Assembly: GCA_958449275.1 (NCBI GenBank)
Contig: CAUDHE010000085.1
Location: 1-10,104 of the forward strand
DNA: 10,104 bases
Direction: 5' to 3'
Source: an uncultured Alistipes sp.
GTDB taxonomy: Bacteria > Bacteroidota > Bacteroidia > Bacteroidales > Rikenellaceae
A program made the translations under genes and the position numbers. The notes below the pieces were generated by a model. It was not told the DNA's origin. It searched no databases and saw nothing but the letters and a program-made list of their open reading frames with translations. Position 1 is the first letter of the stretch. Every line of letters starts with the position of its first letter. This document shows, piece after piece, positions 1 to 6,146 of the stretch.

Positions 1-127
1 ATACGACTCGACAGAGTCGTGCGGGCCGCAGCCTCGGCGCGCGGAGGCCCGAACACCTGCGCCGCTGTGCGGCGTTATCTTCGGCGGCTCGCATCGAAGA
101 TGCGCCCCCGCAGCCGCCGAAGATAAG
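1..127. repeat. Cluster of G+C-rich stem-loops
   Basis: Several perfect inverted repeats follow one another. ACGACTC at 3-9 pairs with GAGTCGT at 14-20 around GACA. CGGGCC at 22-27 pairs with GGCCCG at 46-51. CGCCGC at 60-65 pairs with GCGGCG at 69-74 around TGT. A 15-base arm at 75-89 pairs perfectly with 112-126, and inside it CGCATC (90-95) pairs with GATGCG (99-104) around GAA. None is followed by a convincing T-run, so terminator function is uncertain. They could be transcription ends for a gene left of the window, the tail of a structured RNA, or an intergenic repeat family. What is seen is the pairing; the role is unknown. Confidence 0.6.
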
Positions 128-834
128 TTTCTAATGGTACAACAAAAAATGCACGCAAATTGTTGTATGTTTCAATTATATGTACTACTTTTGGGCAAGC
201 GATCCGTCGAAAAAGACGTGAATCGCGTTGCTGTTGCGTAAACGTAGGAAGTCTTAGATAGCAACAAGTCAGTCTGCTTATATTCAGTAATATAAATCCG
301 AGCATCGTCCTAATAAGCAACAATACAGAAACAAAATCAAGGATTTAAGCGATTCTTCGTTTTTTACATTGCAGTTGTTTTCTGTCTTTTCACTTGCTGG
401 CATTCGCAGGCCTTTTTAGCTGCGACACTTGGCTCGCATACGATTATTCTCGTTTCATGGCTACGACTGCGAAATAGCATCGCCCATTATTGCAGCCAAA
501 AGAGAAAAGGGACAAAGCTCTATTTCATCTCGGATTCTCCGCGTCATCTTGTTCTCGGCTAAGATTGTTCTTTCGGGCATAGGCATACAGCCAAACAAAT
601 ATGCCTGCCTAAATATAGTTTACTTTGATTTAGCATATATAAGGCTAATGCACAAACTAAACCGAATTTTCGGCCTTTTACACACTCTGCTTTCTAAAAA
701 CGCACAGCCCAAAAAGAAGACAATGTTACTGCGTATTTTTCTCTTTTCGCTGCAATTTTGTTGGCGATATTCCATAATTTCACGGAATTATCCAACCCGT
801 TTGCCTTTCGCATCGCATTTTTCAAAAATTGTCG
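128..834. other. Long intergenic stretch without a recognised gene
   Basis: This is A+T-rich DNA with no believable coding region. A 158-codon open frame at 429-905 (plus) has no recognisable motif, is rich in unusual residue runs, and runs through the -7 promoter element, so I treat it as chance. Minor structure includes a 7-bp inverted repeat, AGGCATA at 581-587 with TATGCCT at 600-606, CTAAAT at 609-614 with ATTTAG at 628-633, and CCGAA at 662-666 with TTCGG at 669-673 followed by CCTTTT. The last could be a weak terminator. I see no tRNA, CRISPR or insertion-sequence ends here. Confidence 0.5.
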
Positions 835-843
835 TATCTTTGC
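835..843 (+). promoter_or_regulatory. Bacteroidetes -7 promoter element for the small RNA/leader
   Basis: TATCTTTGC matches the Bacteroidetes primary-sigma -7 consensus TAnnTTTG. The matching -33 element is poor: nothing resembling TTTG lies 19-21 bases upstream, the nearest TTTG being at 800-803, which is too far. Transcription would be expected to start a few bases downstream, around 846-849. That is exactly where the pairing segment TGCGAATTACATAT (847-860) begins, which supports this site as the promoter of the structured RNA described next. Confidence 0.6.
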
Positions 844-845
844 CC

Positions 846-1004
846 TTGCGAATTACATATTATTATAACTGTTACTGTCGGTGCTCGATAAAGCAATCGC
901 ATTAAAAAAGTATGCGCAGAGCCGTTGGGGTTGATCACCCGCGAACGGCACTTTATTGAGCCTGTAACAGGGGGATATGTAGTTCGCAGCTGCGCATATT
1001 TTTT
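846..1004 (+). ncRNA. Candidate structured small RNA or regulatory leader
   Basis: Nested complementarity suggests a folded transcript. Positions 847-860 pair with 975-988 (14 bp, one G-U). Positions 869-875 pair with 964-970 (7 bp), and 883-893 with 951-961 (11 bp, one G-U). These enclose two hairpins: CGCAT 898-902 with ATGCG 912-916, and GCCGTT 921-926 with AACGGC 944-949, the latter with inner GGGT/ACCC pairing at 928-931/937-940. Positions 905-919 can instead pair with 990-1004 (15 bp, one G-U), whose 3' arm ends in six T, resembling an intrinsic terminator. The RNA would start just after the -7 element and be about 155-175 bases. It matches no family I recognise (not tRNA, tmRNA, SRP or RNase P RNA); a divergent 6S RNA or an attenuator for the downstream gene remain possible. 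A small inverted-repeat mobile element is an alternative, though no target duplication is visible. Confidence 0.5.
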
Positions 1005-1022
1005 ATTTTATGCGAACTACAT
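977..1022 (+). repeat. 12-bp inverted repeat competing with the RNA closing stem
   Basis: ATGTAGTTCGCA at 977-988 is the exact reverse complement of TGCGAACTACAT at 1011-1022. The second arm is also a near-direct repeat (11 of 12) of TGCGAATTACAT at 847-858. The middle segment can therefore pair with the upstream or the downstream copy but not both. A shorter pair, CGCATA 993-998 with TATGCG 1009-1014, overlaps it. This arrangement resembles an antiterminator/terminator switch; function is inferred only from pairing. Confidence 0.55.
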
Positions 1023-1219
1023 TATCCGTCCGCGTTACGACGCAGACCGGTCGCAAGACCAGCCGCCGGCGGTTCCCGCCGCGCAACATTCCGATTCTTT
1101 TCCATTCACATCCGCCCGATTGACAACCGATTGTCAGTCAAACCATCTATGCTCTTTGTCATGCCGTGCGCACGATAAGGACAGCCGCTTTATTGTCAAA
1201 CAATCAACATTCAATCAAA
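1023..1219 (+). promoter_or_regulatory. Leader region of the MNT-HEPN gene
   Basis: This stretch between the candidate RNA and the ATG at 1220 contains a hairpin GGTC-GCAA-GACC (1049-1060, GNRA-type loop) and GGCGG-TTC-CCGCC (1068-1080). It also has a symmetric TGACAA-CCGA-TTGTCA (1121-1136) of operator-like form. The hexamer TTGTCA recurs at 1156-1161 and 1193-1198. The last lies in a small ATTGT/ACAAT hairpin (1192-1196/1200-1204) just before the A-rich leader of the start codon. I find no clear Bacteroidetes -7 element here, so the gene may be transcribed by read-through from 835. Confidence 0.4.
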
Positions 1220-2167
1220 ATGGAAACGAATCAAAACATCATGCAGGAACAGCCTGCGCAAACCATAATTCCCGAAACGATAGCCGAATCGCAAATCGCG
1301 TCGGCGACCTCTGCAACTACTCAACCGACCGATGCCGCCGAGCTGCCATACGATCCTACGGAAGCCGCCCGAATCGTCCGAATCCTTACCGACGGATATT
1401 TCGATCCCGAATACATCCTGCTTTTCGGCAAGTTAGTCGGCGGCACGCCTCACAGCGACCCCGCGGCGTATGATCTGCTCATGGTGGTGCGCGAAACGCC
1501 GAGATTCAATTGGTTTCAGGCCAAACGCATGCTGCGTTACAAGATGCCTTATCGACACCGTAAAATCACCTATATCAACCTTTATATTCTGCCGCTGAAT
1601 TACGTTGAATCGAACCGCACGCCATTCCTCTACTTCGCTCATGCCGAGGGTAAGCTGCTCTATTGCAATGACCATTATTGTTTCCGACGTCCGAAACGTC
1701 CCATCGACTTCGCTCGGGCATATGCCGACGCCAAATTCCATTACGATACCTTCCGCACGCTCGGCAACGACTTGTTAGAGCAGGCGCAGGACGCGTTTAC
1801 GGAGGGACACAATGTGAGGCTGGCAGCGCAGTTTACGGCGCAGGCTGCGGTTTACTTCTACCACACGCTCTACTATGTCTATCACGGCATATCGTTCGAT
1901 CTGCATGACCCCGTAGTGATGCACGACCGCATGCGGACCCTTTCGACGAAATTGATGCTCGTCTTCGACGACAACCACATCAAGAACATCTTCACGATTC
2001 CGAGGCTGAAAGAGGTGTTGATGAAGACGACATACCAAGCGGAGTTTTACATGGCGCCGCAGGAGGTGGAGCTGCATATGGAGCGCGTACAGCAGGCCGC
2101 AGAGATTATCGAGGGCTGCGCCGGACTGAGGCTCGAACTTTATAAGGAGTTAAGCGAGAAACAGTAA
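1220..2167 (+). CDS. Nucleotidyltransferase-fold (MNT) plus HEPN domain protein, probably catalytically degenerate
   Basis: The product is 315 residues. After a low-complexity N-terminus (about 1-45), residues 55-130 resemble a minimal nucleotidyltransferase: FGKLVGG at 69-75 stands where the family has FGSxxxG, and AYDLL at 83-87 stands where it has DxDLL. The Gly-Ser serine and the first metal-binding aspartate therefore appear replaced. Residues about 165-305 are helical and HEPN-like, with the core around AAVYFYHTLYYVYHG (209-223). No R-x4-6-H RNase motif is obvious. Families with both domains include toxin-antitoxin pairs; single-chain versions are common in Bacteroidetes and largely uncharacterised. 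The start at ATG 1220 is preferred over GTG 1166 because an A-rich leader precedes it. The gene is about 58% G+C in one counted line, unlike the defence operon, so it may be resident. A scaffold or sensor role is possible but unproven. Confidence 0.7.
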   Translation: METNQNIMQEQPAQTIIPETIAESQIASATSATTQPTDAAELPYDPTEAARIVRILTDGYFDPEYILLFGKLVGGTPHSDPAAYDLLMVVRETPRFNWFQAKRMLRYKMPYRHRKITYINLYILPLNYVESNRTPFLYFAHAEGKLLYCNDHYCFRRPKRPIDFARAYADAKFHYDTFRTLGNDLLEQAQDAFTEGHNVRLAAQFTAQAAVYFYHTLYYVYHGISFDLHDPVVMHDRMRTLSTKLMLVFDDNHIKNIFTIPRLKEVLMKTTYQAEFYMAPQEVELHMERVQQAAEIIEGCAGLRLELYKELSEKQ

Positions 2168-2180
2168 GTTTATTCGAAGC

Positions 2181-2224
2181 AGAAACGAGGGGTGGGGAAT
2201 GCACGATTCTCCAACCCTCGTTCT
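2181..2224 (+). terminator. Likely terminator hairpin after the MNT-HEPN gene
   Basis: It starts 14 bases after the TAA stop. The arm 2181-2200 pairs with 2206-2224 around GCACG. The core ACGAGGG pairs with CCCTCGT, with one mismatch, one G-U and a one-base bulge elsewhere in the stem. The strand continues TTCTGTATC rather than a clean T-run, so termination strength is uncertain. Confidence 0.5.
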
Positions 2225-2486
2225 GTATCGGCCAGTCGGCTTTGGGGGGGGGCGCTGCAAGTACAGCATAGGACAACTTTTCAGTATGTACAATTTCTTC
2301 CGACTTTGATTAGTGTCTTTGCCGATTGTAAAAGCACAACGGGCTTGCCCGATGTCCACTGAAAACCATTTCGGGGGAGCATAATACCCCTGTCGATCGA
2401 AATCAATAGGGGTTTTGGACAAATTATCTGCAAGCAGAGGTGTGAAAAATGTACAATATAGGTGTGATAATGATATGGAAACCGAT
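2225..2486. other. Intergenic stretch between convergent genes, with a G9 tract and a hairpin
   Basis: This separates the plus-strand MNT-HEPN gene from the minus-strand defence operon. It contains nine consecutive G at 2244-2252. An inverted repeat, ACCCCT at 2386-2391 with AGGGGT at 2408-2413, may help end the minus-strand operon, although only the plus-strand side is followed by TTTT. CGGG(CTTG)CCCG at 2340-2351 is a further small hairpin. A 90-codon minus-strand frame across 2150-2422 has no recognisable motif and overlaps the terminator and G-tract; I do not call it a gene. Confidence 0.4.
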
Positions 2487-3495
2487 TTATTTATTTTCGG
2501 TATCGAAGTCCAGCAGATTGTCTGAAAGGCGATCGAAATCAGACAGAAACAGACGATCCTGTATTATCCTATATTTCTCAAATTCGCTCTCGGCATACTC
2601 TTTTGCCTGTTCTGCCGTCACAGTTCCGGCATCAGGCAAGATTGCTCTGTCGTCGTATACGGGCAGCCCAATCTTCCATCGTCATAGGAATATGGCGTTT
2701 GGCTCTATCTTCAGCCAAATCGAGAAAGGCATTGACAATTCTTCCCATAGACTCCAACTCCGTTTCTTTCAAATAATTCTTGGCTATCGTCACATCGGTT
2801 TTGACAATTTTGCCGTGAGGTACTTTCTCCCAAGAGGTCAGTCCCATATGCTCCTTATCAGCATTGGCTCGCTCCACGATTAACTCGGCCACCGTGCGTC
2901 CGTGAACGGCATAGTGCATCTTGTTCTGAACTTTCTGAAAAAACATACGGGTTGTCGGAGCATCCCTGTTGTAGTCGATACTCGTGGCATAAATGTCCGT
3001 CAGTTTTTGATAGAACCGACGCTCGCTCAATCGGATTTCCCGTATTTCGGCAAGCAGATGCTCGAAATAGTCTTCGTTGATGAATGTCCCGTTCTCCATC
3101 CGCTTTTTATCGATAACATATCCTCGAATGGCGAATTGTCGCAATACATAAGTACACCACTGACGAAATTGTGTGGCACGAACCGAGTTTGCCCGATAGC
3201 CGACGGAGATGACGGCATCCAGATTATAGTATTTGGTGGCATACTCTTTGCCGTCTGCGGCAGTTCGTCGGAATTTCCGACAAACTGAATCTTCCTGTAA
3301 TTCTTGACTATGGAAGATATTTTGCAGATGCTCTGTAATGGTAGAGCGGCTTTTGTCAAAAAGAACAGCAATAGCATCCTGTGTCAGCCACAACGTTTCA
3401 TCCTGATATAGAACTTCCACGCCGTCAGCCTTGCTATCGATTTGGAATATAAGGAACTCTGTCGTGCTGTTCCTAATTTGCAATTTATCTTTCAT
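2487..3495 (-). pseudogene. rhuM: RhuM family protein, frameshifted near the 3' end
   Basis: The open frame from ATG 3495 gives 287 residues ending at TGA 2632-2634. Its N-terminal part is typical RhuM (PF13310): LWLTQDAIAVLF (35-46), ITEHLQNIF (53-61), TAADGKEY (78-85), YNLDAVISVGYRANSVRATQFR (split here: YNLDAVISVGY at 90-100, RATQFRQW at 106-113). The usual C-terminal motif begins as PMTMEDWA (270-277) and then goes out of frame. The family tail continues in another frame from about 2657 to TAA 2487-2489: 56 residues including AEQAKEYAESEFEKY and DRLFLSDFDRL. Comparison with the family spacing suggests a loss of roughly 17 bases near 2655-2675. A repaired protein would be about 340 residues, the usual length. 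The gene lies 5 bases after res and is last in the operon. RhuM was named in Salmonella SPI-3 and often accompanies restriction genes, but its biochemical role is not established. The shortened product might still be made. Confidence 0.8.
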
Positions 3496-3500
3496 TTCAA

Positions 3501-6146
3501 CTATTTTTTCAAACTTCTTACGCTATTCACCACCTGATAGTCCAAATCGGGGAACAAGCGGAAATGTGCTGCACCGCATTTAATCTTTGCTTGCTCATCC
3601 GAGCGCAACTTCGACATATCGACGGTCGGGGTTCCGGTATCTTTCGTCTCCGCAACAAAGTATATCCTTTTGTCATCTTCGAATACGACAGCCCAATCCG
3701 GATTGTAATTTCCGATCGGTGTCGGAATTTTGAACCAACAAGGTAATTTGAAATAGAATTTTACTTGATTGCTCGATTCGCAATCTTGGGCAAATCTGGT
3801 CTCGACAGCAGAATCCAACGGGATGAAATTGTCGTAAATTGTCTTCTTCTTTTTCGATACCTCAAACGTATCTTCATCTTTGTAGGTTTCCCAATCTTCA
3901 AACAGCCGCATTTCGTAGGTACAACCTCCCAATCTGCGATATTCGATGCCGTCAATCATCATTTCGTTAAGTTGGCGCTTGATGGAGGCTATAGCCGAAT
4001 CCATGAACAATTGGGGATTGACCGCCAAATCATTTATGCGTCCGGATTCAGCGACAATACGCATTATAGTACTGCGAGTCAATTCGGTATGCCGCTGGAT
4101 ATATCCGAGCATATCGGGAATAACATAGTCTGATTGACCGGTCGAAATCCTATCCCCTTTATATTGAGATGCAATACCCGACGAAGTAACTACTACCTCG
4201 TTTTTAATCGAATGAACCGACGGTTTCTCTATCTTAGGCAGGTTTTTAATCGCCCGCCCTGCGTTTCGGATCAATTCCTCTGTATCGTATTTGACGCGAT
4301 AGGTAGTTTTATTTTTCAGCTTCTCCCAGATAGCAAGGAACAGCGGATCCGCCTCGAATCCTTTCCGATATGTAACGGCAATTCTGTCTCGTCTGGGCTT
4401 GATTCGGTTGCCGAAATAGACACCGCAATCCTCTCTCAATTCGTTTTGCAAGGCCTTCGCAAAGTCGTTGTAGGCTTCATTGGCCACCACCGTCAGGCGA
4501 TTGATATTTTTATCATAGATTCTTGCGCCATCCTGATTGACAGCCAATCGCAAACCTCGTCCGATTTCCTGCCGTTTCTTCATTTCGGATTTGGTCTCGT
4601 TCAGCGTGCAGATCTGAAAGACATTCGGATTATCCCAACCTTCACGCAACGCCGTATGGGAGAAAATAAAACGCAGCGGATTGTTGATATCCAACAACAT
4701 CTCCTTGTCTTTCATTATCAGGTTGTAGGTGTTATCGTCGGCTTGCGTCTCCCCCGAGGTGTCTTTCAACCGCCCTTTTTTATCCTGCGAGAAATAGCCG
4801 TTGTGTATCTTCTCGATGGGATATTTATTCAGCGGCCGATATGTCGGCTTTGCAATTAGCTCATTGTATATCTCTTCGAACCATACGGCAAATTTGCCCT
4901 CAACAGGCATCCCCTGCGCATCGTATGAACGGTAATTTGCCACACGATCTATGAAGAAAAGCGACAGCACTTTTATACCTTGCTTATCCAACTTTAACTC
5001 TTTGTTGAGATGCTCCTCAATCGTTCGACGAATTTGGAATTTCATTATCTCATCATTCAGACCGCCCTGCTGCTGACCTTGGTATAGAACCTCACTATTG
5101 GAAAATGAAACGAACCCGTTCGACGCATCTATGCCTTCGACAATAAAACCATTCCGATATATCTCCCGATTATTAGATAGATTATATAAATCGTCTCCTA
5201 CTTTTACTGCCACACTCTTACGCTTAACACCGTCTTTGTCGTTTACATCAATAGTGATTTTCGCTGTAATTTTCGTTTTTGTTGCTGTAATCGCTGTAAG
5301 TTCGACAAAAGCGCCATTCTGCGAATTTTCTTCCAGTACCGAATCCACCTCAATCTGCTTGACCAATCCCATATCATAGGCTTTTACGGGATTCAGACTG
5401 TATATCAGATTATAGCGACTACGATGCGTTGCCGAATAACGGAGTGTACATAACGGATTGAGATTAGCTATGGCTGCCGATCGCTTCTCCGACTCCATAT
5501 TCTGCGGTTCGTCAACAATAACGATAGGACATGTCGATTGTATAAATTTTATAGGCTCCTGTCCGTTCAGTTTGTCATTGGGCTTATTGATGACATTTTC
5601 GTCCTTGGCAAAGGCATCGATATTGATAACAAGAATCTCGATATTATCGCTCGTGGCAAACCCTCGCAACTGCGAAATTCGGTTGCGGTCATATACTTTG
5701 TAATTGACGGGGATATTGTCATACAGCGTTTGGAAATGTTCGTGCGTAATTTGGAGATTCTTCAGTACTCCCTCACGGATCGGTACGGAAGGAACGACTA
5801 TGACGAACTTTTTGAACCCGTATCTGTTGTTCAATTCATAGATAGTGCGCAGAGAGACGTAAGTCTTGCCTGTTCCCGTCTCCATTTCGACGGAAAAGTG
5901 CATCCCGTCCAGTGACTCCGAAACCGGAACTTCATTCTGCTCCTGAACCTTTTGCAGATTGGCAAGTATCTGTTCATCGGTAAGTGCAAGATGATTGCCG
6001 ACACCGTCTATGAAGTCGAATTGTCCATCCTCCTGCATACCGTAACGATAGTCGGAATCTTCAAGCGTCTGCCCTTCGAACAATCCGACGACCGCGCCAA
6101 TAGCCTCTTGCTGATACTCTAAGTTGGGTTCAAAAGTTAACTTCAT
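3501..6146 (-). CDS. res: Type III restriction enzyme Res subunit (helicase-endonuclease)
   Basis: An 881-residue protein, within the usual Res length range. It should form a complex with Mod, translocate or slide on DNA using ATP, and cut near unmethylated sites when two complexes meet. Superfamily 2 helicase motifs are visible in order: Walker A ETGTGKT (89-95), motif II VDEPQ (211-215), motif III SAT (238-240), a motif V region REGWDNPNV (501-509), and motif VI EIGRGLRL (527-534). The C-terminal nuclease of PD-(D/E)xK type shows NPDWAVV (815-821) and, after a short strand, ETK (833-835), so the catalytic set P-D...E-x-K looks intact. ATG 6144-6146 overlaps the DUF262 stop codon (ATGA), implying translational coupling. 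No Shine-Dalgarno sequence is seen, as usual for Bacteroidetes. It appears full length and functional. Confidence 0.95.
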   Translation of the reverse strand: MKLTFEPNLEYQQEAIGAVVGLFEGQTLEDSDYRYGMQEDGQFDFIDGVGNHLALTDEQILANLQKVQEQNEVPVSESLDGMHFSVEMETGTGKTYVSLRTIYELNNRYGFKKFVIVVPSVPIREGVLKNLQITHEHFQTLYDNIPVNYKVYDRNRISQLRGFATSDNIEILVINIDAFAKDENVINKPNDKLNGQEPIKFIQSTCPIVIVDEPQNMESEKRSAAIANLNPLCTLRYSATHRSRYNLIYSLNPVKAYDMGLVKQIEVDSVLEENSQNGAFVELTAITATKTKITAKITIDVNDKDGVKRKSVAVKVGDDLYNLSNNREIYRNGFIVEGIDASNGFVSFSNSEVLYQGQQQGGLNDEIMKFQIRRTIEEHLNKELKLDKQGIKVLSLFFIDRVANYRSYDAQGMPVEGKFAVWFEEIYNELIAKPTYRPLNKYPIEKIHNGYFSQDKKGRLKDTSGETQADDNTYNLIMKDKEMLLDINNPLRFIFSHTALREGWDNPNVFQICTLNETKSEMKKRQEIGRGLRLAVNQDGARIYDKNINRLTVVANEAYNDFAKALQNELREDCGVYFGNRIKPRRDRIAVTYRKGFEADPLFLAIWEKLKNKTTYRVKYDTEELIRNAGRAIKNLPKIEKPSVHSIKNEVVVTSSGIASQYKGDRISTGQSDYVIPDMLGYIQRHTELTRSTIMRIVAESGRINDLAVNPQLFMDSAIASIKRQLNEMMIDGIEYRRLGGCTYEMRLFEDWETYKDEDTFEVSKKKKTIYDNFIPLDSAVETRFAQDCESSNQVKFYFKLPCWFKIPTPIGNYNPDWAVVFEDDKRIYFVAETKDTGTPTVDMSKLRSDEQAKIKCGAAHFRLFPDLDYQVVNSVRSLKK

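Noticed and set aside
75..323. 82-codon minus-strand open frame
   Set aside because: Its C-terminal part is simply the translated 15-bp inverted repeat and the rest has no recognisable motif.
429..905. 158-codon plus-strand open frame
   Set aside because: No recognisable domain, odd composition, and it overlaps the -7 promoter element and the start of the candidate RNA.
846..1004. Retron msr-msd as explanation for the long inverted repeat
   Set aside because: No reverse transcriptase gene is present downstream or elsewhere in the window.
925..1473. 182-codon plus-strand open frame across the RNA and the MNT-HEPN start
   Set aside because: It overlaps the structured RNA and runs out of frame over the real MNT-HEPN gene; the product has no family motifs.
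4134..4859. 241-codon plus-strand open frame antisense to res
   Set aside because: res carries intact helicase and nuclease motifs on the other strand; this is an antisense shadow.
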